11,239 bases of DNA from Aquabacterium sp. (lineage in GTDB: Bacteria; Pseudomonadota; Gammaproteobacteria; Burkholderiales; Burkholderiaceae_C): NCBI GenBank assembly GCA_030654555.1, contig JAURXG010000235.1, forward strand, positions 1 to 11,239. Direction: 5' to 3'. The notes under the pieces are model-generated. The model saw only the letters and a program-made list of their open reading frames with translations, did not search any database and had not been told where the DNA came from. Shown here in pieces: positions 1 through 6,034 of this stretch. A program made the position numbers and the translations under genes. How positions within the stretch are numbered: position 1 is the stretch's first letter; each line of letters opens with the position of its first letter.

Positions 1-75
1 TCGCTGCCGCAGGCCCTGCGCCTGGCGGTGCCCGCCCGCGCGGCGGCGCACCAGCCGATGGCCCTGGCGGCCTGA
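1..75 (+). CDS. C-terminal fragment of an unidentified protein
   Basis: An open frame runs from the first base of the window to a TGA at 73-75 and encodes 24 residues rich in Ala, Pro and Leu, ending QPMALAA. The start lies outside the window, so no function can be given. The frame is too short to be certain it is coding. Support is that it ends just before a perfect palindrome and a converging gene, as expected for the end of a transcription unit. Confidence 0.4.
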   Translation, partial: SLPQALRLAVPARAAAHQPMALAA

Positions 76-81
76 ACCCGA

Positions 82-101
82 GCCGCGGCCGCGGCCGCGG
101 C
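82..101. terminator. 20-bp perfect GC palindrome between converging ends
   Basis: The bases form three CCGCGG units interleaved with GGCC and read identically on both strands over 20 bp. They sit in the 27-bp gap between the stop at 75 and the minus-strand stop at 103. The position suggests a bidirectional terminator or transcript-end structure. There is no central loop and no T tract, so a classical intrinsic terminator is not shown. Confidence 0.3.
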
Positions 102-102
102 G

Positions 103-1014
103 TCAACCCGGCAGCGGCTGCCGGCGCTTGAGCGTCAGGTACTCGTCGAAAGTCTGCTCGTGCAGTTGCAGGGGATAACGTTCGACCCCGGCGTGCCAGG
201 ACGCCAGGCGGCGCTCGAAGCGTTCGCCCTGCGGCAGCGCCAGCGCGCCGAGGAAGGACTCGATGGCGAGGTAGTAGCGCATCGTGTTGCGCTCGACCAC
301 ACCGCGCAGCTGGCCGACGTAGCGCGGCTGGCCGTCGCCGCGCTGACCGATCACGCTGAAGCCGACCTTGCTGCGCCCGAACGTCGCCAGGTAGGTCTCC
401 ATGGCCAGGCGCGCGGCCAGCCCGTAGTCGTAGGCGTAGGACAGGTGCAGGAAGCTCTGCCCGGCCTCCAGCGCCACCACCTCCAGCACGATGCGGTAGC
501 GGCTGGTGCCCATCGGTCCCTGGTCGGCGTGGAGCTGCAGCTGCAGGTAGTCGGGCCGGGCGGCGGTGCGCTGGTAGACGAAGTCGATGGCGTGGTCCTG
601 GTCCAGCGGCTGGTCGCGCTTGCTGCCCACTACCAGCCCCAGGGTCGGCCCTGCGGCCGAGACGCCGGCGCGGCACTGCTTGACGTTGAGGTGCAGCATC
701 AGGATGTCGCACCAGTTCGCGGTGCCCAGCAGTGCCGGTGCGACCACGTTGAACGGCTGGTCGATGCGCGCATAGACGTCGCCGCGCAGGCCGCCCGCGG
801 GCTCGCTGGATTCCAGCACCAGCGGGCGGCCGAAGGGGTTGCTCGCCAGCGCCGGGCGCAGCGCCAGGTGGCGTGCCGTCAGCGTGGGTGCATCCTGGGC
901 CCGGCTGGGCGTTGCGACGGCCAGGGCGCTGCACAGCGCCAGCAGCGCCAAGGGGCCCGCGGACAACGCCCTGAGCACGCGAGGACCGCGCGGTGTTTCG
1001 ATTCGATGGGCCAA
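103..1014 (-). CDS. Exported protein of unknown function
   Basis: I do not recognise a named family. The protein has a positively charged N-terminus, a hydrophobic stretch (SAGPLALLALCSALAVA) and a likely signal peptidase site around SRAQ-DA, so it is probably periplasmic or outer-membrane associated. The mature part has a two-cysteine segment (NWCDILMLHLNVKQC) that could form a disulfide, then beta-rich sequence such as YRIVLEVVAL and QSFLHLSYAYDYG. The start is uncertain. The TTG at 1014 has GGAG at 1021-1024 with a 6-nt gap and gives 303 residues. The GTG at 978 has no visible ribosome site but gives a more compact 28-residue signal peptide and 291 residues in total. The gene is divergent from the lipoprotein operon at 1271 and converges on the fragment at 1-75. 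The frame stays open far upstream (to about 2223), but that part is antisense to better-supported genes. Confidence 0.75.
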   Translation of the reverse strand: MAHRIETPRGPRVLRALSAGPLALLALCSALAVATPSRAQDAPTLTARHLALRPALASNPFGRPLVLESSEPAGGLRGDVYARIDQPFNVVAPALLGTANWCDILMLHLNVKQCRAGVSAAGPTLGLVVGSKRDQPLDQDHAIDFVYQRTAARPDYLQLQLHADQGPMGTSRYRIVLEVVALEAGQSFLHLSYAYDYGLAARLAMETYLATFGRSKVGFSVIGQRGDGQPRYVGQLRGVVERNTMRYYLAIESFLGALALPQGERFERRLASWHAGVERYPLQLHEQTFDEYLTLKRRQPLPG

Positions 1015-1106
1015 GGCGCACTCCGGCTGCCGGCAACACTGCCGGCTTGGCGCCGATGGTGCGCGCCGCTCCGGCGGCGGTGCAGGGCTGCACAGGCCGC
1101 AGCGCT

Positions 1107-1122
1107 GTAGGAGCGCGCCGCG
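1107..1122. promoter_or_regulatory. Degenerate copy of the GTAGG-N6-CCTAC repeat
   Basis: The left half-site is an exact GTAGG (1107-1111). After 6 bases the right half reads CCGCG instead of CCTAC, so only the first two bases match. It lies 148 bp before the ATG at 1271 and 92 bp before the TTG at 1014, in the divergent gap. Taken alone it would not be notable. It is listed because three better copies precede other envelope genes here at similar distances. Confidence 0.25.
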
Positions 1123-1220
1123 ACCTGCCGCCGGCCGCACCGTGGCCGCCCGCGAATGTGGCCAGTCCTGTTCGGCAGCGCACAGAGCGCGGGCGGGCGC
1201 CGCACTACGCTGGGGTTCTC

Positions 1221-1246
1221 GGCCCCCCGGCCATTGCCGCGGGGCC
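1221..1246 (+). other. Hairpin in the leader of the collagen-like lipoprotein gene
   Basis: GGCCCC at 1221-1226 pairs with GGGGCC at 1241-1246. After one C-C mismatch the stem continues CGGC/GCCG around a CATT loop. It ends 11 bp before the AAGGA ribosome site (1258-1262). It could shape leader RNA structure or stability. Such stems also arise by chance in DNA this GC-rich, and the transcript start is unknown. Confidence 0.3.
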
Positions 1247-1270
1247 TCCCACTTGACAAGGAACCTCACC

Positions 1271-1558
1271 ATGAAACGCTCGATCCTGTTCGCCGCCCTG
1301 CTGGCCACGCTGAGCCTGGCCGCCTGCGACAAGCCCACCGTGGTCAACGTGCCCGCCACCAACGTGCCGGTGCCCGGCCCCGCAGGCCCGCAAGGCGCCA
1401 CCGGCAATACCGGCAGCACCGGCAGCACGGGTGACGTGGGCAGCACCGGCAGCCAGGGCGCCACCGGCAACACCGGCAACACCGGCGCCACCGGCAAAGC
1501 GGGAGAGGGCACCACGGTGATCGTCATCCCGCCCGCCGCCTCGGCAGCGACGAACTGA
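1271..1558 (+). CDS. Small collagen-like (Gly-X-Y repeat) lipoprotein
   Basis: This 95-residue protein has a lipoprotein signal (MKRSILFAALLATLSLAAC; lipobox LAAC, lipidated Cys19) followed by Asp20. In enterobacteria Asp at this +2 position favours retention in the inner membrane. Residues 36-80 form 15 uninterrupted Gly-X-Y triplets, first Pro-containing (GPA GPQ) and then Thr/Asn/Ser-rich (GAT, GNT, GST). A short hydrophobic tail (TTVIVIPPAA) follows. Bacterial collagen-like segments can form triple helices without hydroxyproline, so a lipid-anchored trimeric stalk is plausible. No binding head domain is present and the role is unknown. AAGGA at 1258-1262 lies 8 nt before the ATG. It is the first gene of a likely operon with the DUF3309, dehydrogenase and phospholipase D-like genes. 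Confidence 0.9.
   Translation: MKRSILFAALLATLSLAACDKPTVVNVPATNVPVPGPAGPQGATGNTGSTGSTGDVGSTGSQGATGNTGNTGATGKAGEGTTVIVIPPAASAATN
1376..1510 (+). repeat. DNA encoding 15 Gly-X-Y triplets
   Basis: Imperfect 9-bp units based on ACCGGCAAC/ACCGGCAGC repeat through this stretch, each carrying a Gly codon in the collagen-like phase. Such arrays tend to change length by slippage, so the triplet number may vary between strains. Confidence 0.75.
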
Positions 1559-1559
1559 T

Positions 1560-1575
1560 CCCACCCTTCCCACCC
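1560..1575 (-). other. Predicted G-quadruplex motif on the minus strand
   Basis: The minus strand reads GGGTGGGAAGGGTGGG: four G3 runs with loops of 1, 2 and 1 bases, a pattern typical of very stable parallel quadruplexes. It starts two bases after the lipoprotein stop codon and 20 bp before the DUF3309 ATG. For these plus-strand genes the G-rich strand is the template and the RNA is C-rich. It could slow the polymerase between the two genes. Folding is inferred from the pattern only. Confidence 0.45.
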
Positions 1576-1595
1576 TCTCTTTCCAGGAGTACCGC

Positions 1596-1754
1596 ATGTC
1601 ACTCGGCACCATTCTGTTGATCGTCCTGATCCTGATGCTGGTCGGCGTCTTTCCGAGCTGGGGTCACAGCCGCAACTGGGGCTACGGGCCCAGCGGCGGC
1701 ATCGGGCTGGTGCTGCTGGTCGTGCTGGTGCTGTTGCTGATGGGTCGGATTTGA
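1596..1754 (+). CDS. DUF3309 family small membrane protein
   Basis: This is a 52-residue peptide with two hydrophobic segments: about residues 3-19 (LGTILLIVLILMLVGVF) and 36-49 (IGLVLLVVLVLLLM). They are joined by a polar aromatic loop (PSWGHSRNWGYGPSGG), which is the signature of DUF3309. It is expected to lie in the cytoplasmic membrane as a hairpin. No biochemical role is known for the family, which recurs among small stress-associated membrane peptides in proteobacteria. AGGAG at 1585-1589 sits 6 nt before the ATG. Its stop overlaps the TTG start of the next gene by 4 nt, implying translational coupling. Full length for the family. Confidence 0.9.
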   Translation: MSLGTILLIVLILMLVGVFPSWGHSRNWGYGPSGGIGLVLLVVLVLLLMGRI

Positions 1755-3076
1755 CCCTGCGCCGGCTCTCGGCGGCCCTGTTGCTGGTGGCGGCCCTGGC
1801 CGCCTGCGGCGACCTGGCCACGCTGCCGTTGGCGGCGGGCAGCGGCACGCAGCCGGTGCTGCCGCCGCCGCAGCAGCGGCTGATCCCCACCGTGCACGTC
1901 GCGCCGGCCATCGGCTGGGCGCCGGGGGCGGCGCCGGTGCCCGCGCCCGGCCTGCAGGTGGCGGCGTTCGCGCGGGGCCTGGACCACCCGCGCTGGCTGC
2001 TGGCATTGCCCAACGGCGACGTGCTGGTGGCCGAAACCAACGCCCCGGCGCATCCCGATGCGGCCTGGAGCCTCAAGCGCTGGATCGCCGGCCTGGTGAT
2101 GCAGCGCGCCGGCGCCACGGTGCCCAGCGCCGACCGCATCACGCTGCTGCGCGATGCCGATGGGGACGGCGTGGCCGAGACCCGCACGGTGCTGATCGAG
2201 GGCCTGCATTCGCCGTTCGGCATGGCCCTGGTCGGCGACCAGCTCTACGTGGCCAACACCGATGCGGTGCTGCGCTTCACCTATGCCCGCGGCGCCACGC
2301 GCATCACGGCGCCCGGCGTGCCGGTGGCGGCCCTGCCGGCCGGTGCGATCAACCACCACTGGACGAAGAACCTGATCGCCAGCGCCGACGGCCGCAAGCT
2401 CTACGTCACCGTGGGCTCCAACAGCAACGTGGCCGAGAACGGCCTGGCGGCCGAGGCCGGCCGCGCCACGATCCTGGAGATGGACCTGGCCAGCGGCACG
2501 CAGCGCCCCTATGCCACCGGCTTGCGCAACCCCAACGGCCTGGCCTGGCGCACGCCGGCGGGCGGCGGCGCCGCAGTGCTGTGGACCGTGGTCAACGAGC
2601 GCGACGAGCTCGGCAGCGACCTGGTGCCCGATTACCTGAGCGCGGTGCAGGACGGCGGTTTCTACGGCTGGCCCTACAGCTACCATGGCCGCCATGTCGA
2701 TCCCCGTGTGCTGCCCGCCAGGCCCGATCTCGTGAACACCGCGATCGTGCCCGACTACGCGATGGGCCCGCACGTGGCGCCGCTGGGCCTGGCCGCCTCG
2801 GCGGGCACCACGCTGCCCGCGGCCTTTGCCGATGGCCTGTTCGTCGGCCTGCACGGCTCCTGGAACCGCCGTCCGCACAGCGGTTACCAGGTGGTGTTCG
2901 TGCCCTTCGTGGACGGGCGGCCCACCGGCCTGCCGGTCGAGGTGCTGGGCGGCTTTCTCGACGGCCAGGGCCAGGCGCAGGGGCGCCCGGTGGGCGTGGC
3001 GCTGGACCGCGGCGGTGCGCTGCTGGTGGCCGACGACGTGGGCAATGCGGTCTGGCGCGTCAGCGCCCGACGCTGA
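1751..3076 (+). CDS. PQQ-dependent sorbosone/sugar dehydrogenase-like lipoprotein
   Basis: This 441-residue protein begins with a lipoprotein signal (MTLRRLSAALLLVAALAAC, Cys19 in LAAC, then Gly20), so it is probably anchored facing the periplasm. The rest matches the six-bladed beta-propeller GSDH/sorbosone dehydrogenase family: GLDHPRWLLALPNGDVLVAE near residues 76-95, a GLRNPNGLAW blade, NERDELGSDLVPDY starting at residue 282, and HGSWNR at 368-373. Members oxidise sugars or sugar aldehydes with PQQ and calcium and pass electrons to the respiratory chain; the substrate here cannot be read from sequence. The TTG start is chosen because it opens directly into the lipoprotein signal and overlaps the DUF3309 stop (TTGA), which suggests re-initiation; no good ribosome site is seen. 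Some family members are poorly characterised, so PQQ use is inferred. A phospholipase D-like gene follows after 17 bp. Confidence 0.88.
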   Translation: MTLRRLSAALLLVAALAACGDLATLPLAAGSGTQPVLPPPQQRLIPTVHVAPAIGWAPGAAPVPAPGLQVAAFARGLDHPRWLLALPNGDVLVAETNAPAHPDAAWSLKRWIAGLVMQRAGATVPSADRITLLRDADGDGVAETRTVLIEGLHSPFGMALVGDQLYVANTDAVLRFTYARGATRITAPGVPVAALPAGAINHHWTKNLIASADGRKLYVTVGSNSNVAENGLAAEAGRATILEMDLASGTQRPYATGLRNPNGLAWRTPAGGGAAVLWTVVNERDELGSDLVPDYLSAVQDGGFYGWPYSYHGRHVDPRVLPARPDLVNTAIVPDYAMGPHVAPLGLAASAGTTLPAAFADGLFVGLHGSWNRRPHSGYQVVFVPFVDGRPTGLPVEVLGGFLDGQGQAQGRPVGVALDRGGALLVADDVGNAVWRVSARR

Positions 3077-3093
3077 CCTCGCCAGGCCCGACG

Positions 3094-4506
3094 ATGCCGC
3101 CGACACCCCACCCCGGCTTGCGCCCGATGGGCCACTGGGGGCTGGCGCTGCTGGTCCTGACCGGCTGCATCGGCTGCAGCAGCCTGCCGCGCATCGTGCC
3201 CGACCTGGCGCAGCCGGCCGGCCCGCCGATGCAACTGGAAGGCGCGCGCGGCCCGCTGTCGGTGGCGCGCAGCCGCGCCATCCTCGACGACCTGGCCGCG
3301 CGCAGCCCGACCACCGGCGTCTTCGAGCGCCACCTCGCGCTCGAGGAGGCCCTGGTCGGCAGCCCGCTGACCACCGGCAACCAGGTGGTGCTGCTGCAGG
3401 ACGGCCCGGCCACCTACCGGGCGATGTTCGCGGCCATCGCCGCGGCGCGCGACCACATCAACCTCGAGACCTACATCCTCGACGATGACGAGGTGGGCCA
3501 GCGCTTCGCCCAGGCGCTGATGGCCAAGCAGGCGCAGGGCGTGCAGGTCAACCTGCTGCGCGACAGCGCCGGCACCTTCAGCACGCCGGCGGCCTTCTTC
3601 GAGCAGCTGGCCGCCAGCGGGGTGCAGCTGCTCGAGTTCAACCCGATCAACCCGCTGGAGGCCCGCGACGACTGGCGCTGGAACCGGCGCGACCACCGCA
3701 AGCTGCTGATCGTCGACGGGCTGACCGCCTTCCTGGGCGGCATCAACATCAGCAGCGTGTACTCGGGCGGCTCGTTCCAGCGCGGCTCGAAGGCGCGCGA
3801 CAACGCTGCCGACAGCCTGGCCTGGCGCGACACCGACCTGCAGCTGCAGGGCCCGGTGGTGGCCGAGCTGCAGAAGCTCTTCATCGACGCCTGGCAACAG
3901 CAGAAGGGCCCGCCACTGGCCCCGCGCGCGTACTTCCCGCCGCCGCAGGTGGTGGGCAGCCAGGTGGTGCGGGCCATCGGCAGTTCACCCGAAGAGCCCT
4001 TCAGCCTGATCTACGCCACGCTGCTGTCGGCCATCGGCAGCGCCGAGACCAGCGTGCACATCACCAACGCCTATTTCGCGCCCGATCCGCAGCTGCTGGC
4101 CGCGCTGGAGGCCGCCGCGCGGCGGGGCGTGGACGTGACCTTGATCCTGCCCAGCCAGACCGATTCGTGGATGGTGTTCCATGCCGGGCGCCGCCACTAC
4201 GCACGGCTGCTGCGGGCCGGTGTGAAGATCTTCGAGCGGCGCGGCGTGATCCTGCATTCGAAGACCGCGCTGGTCGACGGGGTGTGGGCCACGGTGGGCT
4301 CGACCAACCTCGACTGGCGCAGCTTCCTGCACAACCACGAGCTCAACGCGGTGGTGCTGGGTGCCGAGTTCGGCCGCCAGGTGCGGGCCATGTTCGACAA
4401 GGACCTGGCGGCGTCGGACCGCGTCCAGCTGGAGGCCTGGCAGCAGCGCCCGATCGACCTGCGGCTCAAGGAGCAGTTCGCGCGGGCCTGGGAGTACTGG
4501 CTGTGA
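3094..4506 (+). CDS. Phospholipase D / cardiolipin synthase-like lipoprotein
   Basis: This 470-residue protein carries two HKD motifs that together form one phospholipase D active site: HRKLLIVD (H201, K203, D208) and HSKTALVD (H388, K390, D395). The arrangement and text such as INLETYILDDDEVGQRFAQAL resemble bacterial cardiolipin synthases ClsB/ClsC, which transfer phosphatidyl groups between phospholipids. The N-terminus is unusual for that group: it has a lipoprotein-type signal with lipobox LTGC (Cys25), suggesting a periplasm-facing, lipid-anchored enzyme. A phospholipase or transphosphatidylase on another substrate is equally possible. ATG 3094 is preferred, with only a weak CAGG before it; ATG 3127 would leave a shorter signal. 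The gene lies 17 bp after the dehydrogenase and probably ends the operon. Confidence 0.9.
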   Translation: MPPTPHPGLRPMGHWGLALLVLTGCIGCSSLPRIVPDLAQPAGPPMQLEGARGPLSVARSRAILDDLAARSPTTGVFERHLALEEALVGSPLTTGNQVVLLQDGPATYRAMFAAIAAARDHINLETYILDDDEVGQRFAQALMAKQAQGVQVNLLRDSAGTFSTPAAFFEQLAASGVQLLEFNPINPLEARDDWRWNRRDHRKLLIVDGLTAFLGGINISSVYSGGSFQRGSKARDNAADSLAWRDTDLQLQGPVVAELQKLFIDAWQQQKGPPLAPRAYFPPPQVVGSQVVRAIGSSPEEPFSLIYATLLSAIGSAETSVHITNAYFAPDPQLLAALEAAARRGVDVTLILPSQTDSWMVFHAGRRHYARLLRAGVKIFERRGVILHSKTALVDGVWATVGSTNLDWRSFLHNHELNAVVLGAEFGRQVRAMFDKDLAASDRVQLEAWQQRPIDLRLKEQFARAWEYWL

Positions 4507-4525
4507 GCGGCGCGTCCGGCCCGGT

Positions 4526-4541
4526 GTAGGCGCGAGCCTAC
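4526..4541. promoter_or_regulatory. Perfect GTAGG-N6-CCTAC inverted repeat, candidate operator
   Basis: GTAGG at 4526-4530 and CCTAC at 4537-4541 are exact complements with a 6-bp spacer; the arm extends one more base pair inward (GTAGGC/GCCTAC). It starts 20 bp after the phospholipase D-like stop and ends 142 bp before the glycine-zipper ATG at 4684. Half-site length and spacing match the GacA-type consensus TGTAAG-N6-CTTACA. I infer a binding site for a NarL/LuxR-type response regulator. A short RNA hairpin is the alternative reading. Confidence 0.5.
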
Positions 4542-4580
4542 GCGACCAAGGCCTGCCGGGCGACGCGACGAGGTGGACAG

Positions 4581-4597
4581 CGCCGCTTCACGCGGCG
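4581..4597 (+). other. Small GC hairpin upstream of the glycine-zipper lipoprotein
   Basis: CGCCGC (4581-4586) and GCGGCG (4592-4597) are complementary around a TTCAC loop. Further downstream, a single GCCCG (4630-4634) can pair with CGGGC on either side (4622-4626 or 4639-4643), giving mutually exclusive stems in the probable leader. No T tract follows, so termination is not supported. Chance pairing is likely in this composition. Confidence 0.2.
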
Positions 4598-4683
4598 GCT
4601 GCCGGCGCCCACAGTGGGCCCCGGGCGGCGCCCGTTGCCGGGCACCCCGTACCAGCTGATCGCATCCCACCAGAAGGACTGTC

Positions 4684-5142
4684 ATGACCATTCGTCAAAT
4701 CACCCTCGTCTGTTCCGTCTCGGCGCTCGCGCTCGTCACGGCATGCGCCTCCAACCCGCCGCGCAGCGTGCCTTACCAGCCCGCCAACACCCAGGCCCCC
4801 TACCAGGCGGTGCAGTACGGCAACGTCAGCCGCATCGACGTTGTCTCGGCCTCGTCGCGCACCTCGGGCGGCTGTGCGGTGCTCGGTGCGGTGCTGGGTG
4901 CCGTGGTCGGCCGCCAGATCGGCAGCGGCAGCGGTCGCGACGTGGCCACCGGCCTGGGCGCCATCGGTGGCGCGGTGATCGGCAATACCGTCGAGGCCCG
5001 CAGGAAGGGCGACGCGGAGGTCTACCGCATCAGCGTGCAGCTGGACAACGGCAGCGAAGTCCAGTTCGACTACCAGCGCATCGACGACCTGCGCGTCGGC
5101 GATCGCGTCCGGCTGCAGGACGGCCAGTTGCACCGCGTCTGA
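4684..5142 (+). CDS. SlyB-like glycine-zipper 2TM lipoprotein
   Basis: This 152-residue protein has a lipoprotein signal ending VTAC (Cys21) and a glycine-zipper segment at residues 68-100 (GAVLGAVVGRQIGSGSGRD, then GLGAIGGAVIG), typical of the Rick_17kDa_Anti/SlyB group. A C-terminal domain (YRISVQLDNGSEVQFDYQ, then VGDRVRLQDGQL) resembles the small beta domain of SlyB/PcoB-type lipoproteins. SlyB is an outer-membrane lipoprotein that in enterobacteria protects membrane integrity under PhoPQ or envelope stress. AAGGA at 4674-4678 lies 5 nt before the ATG. A perfect GTAGG-N6-CCTAC repeat lies 142 bp upstream and a strong hairpin follows the stop, so it is probably its own transcription unit. 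The zipper DNA shares a 23-bp identical stretch with the crystallin-zipper gene at 9539. Confidence 0.92.
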   Translation: MTIRQITLVCSVSALALVTACASNPPRSVPYQPANTQAPYQAVQYGNVSRIDVVSASSRTSGGCAVLGAVLGAVVGRQIGSGSGRDVATGLGAIGGAVIGNTVEARRKGDAEVYRISVQLDNGSEVQFDYQRIDDLRVGDRVRLQDGQLHRV

Positions 5143-5153
5143 GCGACCGCGGC

Positions 5154-5176
5154 AACGCCCCCGATCCGGGGGCGTT
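5154..5176. terminator. Hairpin between converging genes, probable bidirectional terminator
   Basis: Two perfect 10-base arms (AACGCCCCCG and CGGGGGCGTT) flank an ATC loop. It starts 11 nt after the glycine-zipper stop on the plus strand, and its last base is the final base of the minus-strand stop codon at 5178-5176. The flanking AA and TT fall inside the stem and no long U tract follows, so efficiency is uncertain, but position and strength fit a terminator for both directions. Confidence 0.7.
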
Positions 5177-5634
5177 CAGCGTGGGGGCGGCGGGCCGACG
5201 CCGGCCTGCGGCGCGCGCAAGGCGGCCGACAGCAGCTGCGGCACCAGGCCGGCAAACAAGGCCGGCACCACCACCCAGCGCCACGGCCGGCTCCAGGCCA
5301 GCAGCCCGCCCAGCGCAGCGGCGCCCAGCACCAGGCGCAGCGGATGGCGCTGCGCGACCGGCTTGAGCACCGCGTCGGCCGCGGTGACGGCGATGGTGCC
5401 GGCCAGATGCAATGGATGCCGCGACCACCAGGCTTCGGCCGCAGCGACCAGCAGGCCCACGCCCGGCATCGCCTTGAGCGAGGCCAGCCAGGCCGGGGTG
5501 GTCGACGCGCCGGGCGGCCCGCTGCCGTCGTGGGCGTCGTCGGGCGCGCCCAGCAGGGCGCGGCGCAGCTGCGCACGCGATGCTTCCAGCCGGGCGGCCG
5601 CCGTCTGCACGTCGGGTGAGAGGGGGGTGTTCAT
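5176..5634 (-). CDS. Small multi-span membrane protein, last gene of the DUF883 operon
   Basis: This 152-residue protein is not from a family I can name. It has a soluble N-terminal region (about residues 1-50) rich in Ala and Arg, then three hydrophobic stretches: LHLAGTIAVTAADAVL, LRLVLGAAALGGLLAW and WRWVVVPALFAGLVPQLL. The tail is proline-rich (GPPPPR). It is probably an inner-membrane protein. Its position after DUF883 and YqjE-like genes parallels the yqjD-yqjE-yqjK arrangement of enterobacteria, so a YqjK-like role is possible, though sequence similarity is not evident. The ATG overlaps the stop of the upstream gene by 4 nt (ATGA), and GAGG at 5645-5648 lies 10 nt before it. Translational coupling is likely. 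Confidence 0.8.
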   Translation of the reverse strand: MNTPLSPDVQTAAARLEASRAQLRRALLGAPDDAHDGSGPPGASTTPAWLASLKAMPGVGLLVAAAEAWWSRHPLHLAGTIAVTAADAVLKPVAQRHPLRLVLGAAALGGLLAWSRPWRWVVVPALFAGLVPQLLSAALRAPQAGVGPPPPR

Positions 5635-6011
5635 CGCGCGGCCACCTCACGCAGCAAGCGCAGGTCGGCCTGCACCTGCTCGCGCAGGTTGGCCAGGGCA
5701 TCGCGCCCGCTGCCACTGCGGGCGGCCGCGGCAAACCAGGCGGCCAGCGCCAGCGGCAGGCAGGGGATGCCGATCAGCACCCACGATGCCTGCGCTGGCA
5801 CCGCGGGCAGGCTGGCCCACAGCATCAGCGCCACGCCGGCCAGCACGGCCGCCACGCCCACGGCGCACAGCGCCAGGGCGTCGAGCAGGGCGCGACGCTT
5901 CCACGCCGCTCCGATGCGCGGAAACTCCGCTGACGCCAGCGCGGCATAGGCCTCGGCATGCGCGGCCAGCAACTGTGGCCGGGTCGTGATCAGGTGCAGC
6001 AGCTGGTGCAT
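5631..6011 (-). CDS. YqjE-like / phage-holin-family membrane protein
   Basis: This 126-residue protein starts MHQLLHLITTRPQLLAAHAE, which resembles the conserved amphipathic start of proteobacterial YqjE-like proteins filed under the 'phage holin family'. Two membrane spans follow (LALCAVGVAAVLAGVALMLW and WVLIGIPCLPLALAAWFAAA), then a charged helical tail (DALANLREQVQADLRLLREV). Despite the family label there is no phage context. In E. coli YqjE is a small inner-membrane protein encoded beside YqjD. The gene follows DUF883 after 23 nt and overlaps the next gene by 4 nt. No clear ribosome site precedes the ATG, so the start rests on the conserved N-terminus. Confidence 0.82.
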   Translation of the reverse strand: MHQLLHLITTRPQLLAAHAEAYAALASAEFPRIGAAWKRRALLDALALCAVGVAAVLAGVALMLWASLPAVPAQASWVLIGIPCLPLALAAWFAAAARSGSGRDALANLREQVQADLRLLREVAAR

Positions 6012-6034
6012 CGCGGGTGCCGGGGCTCTGTGGA

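Noticed and set aside
1253..1258. TTGACA resembling a -35 box
   Set aside because: It overlaps the AAGGA ribosome site and is 12 bp from the ATG, leaving no room for a -10 box and leader.
1015..2223. Minus-strand open frame extending the 103-1014 gene to about 700 residues
   Set aside because: The extension is antisense to the collagen-like lipoprotein, DUF3309 and dehydrogenase genes, is rich in Arg, Pro and Ala as shadow frames are, and precedes a clear signal peptide that should be N-terminal.
1682..3106. Long minus-strand open frame of over 470 residues
   Set aside because: It lies opposite the dehydrogenase gene, which has recognisable motifs and a lipobox; the reverse frame is low-complexity His/Gly/Arg/Ala.
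5631..6011. 'Phage holin' label as evidence of a prophage
   Set aside because: No phage genes, integrase or attachment repeats are present; the protein fits the chromosomal YqjE-like group next to DUF883.
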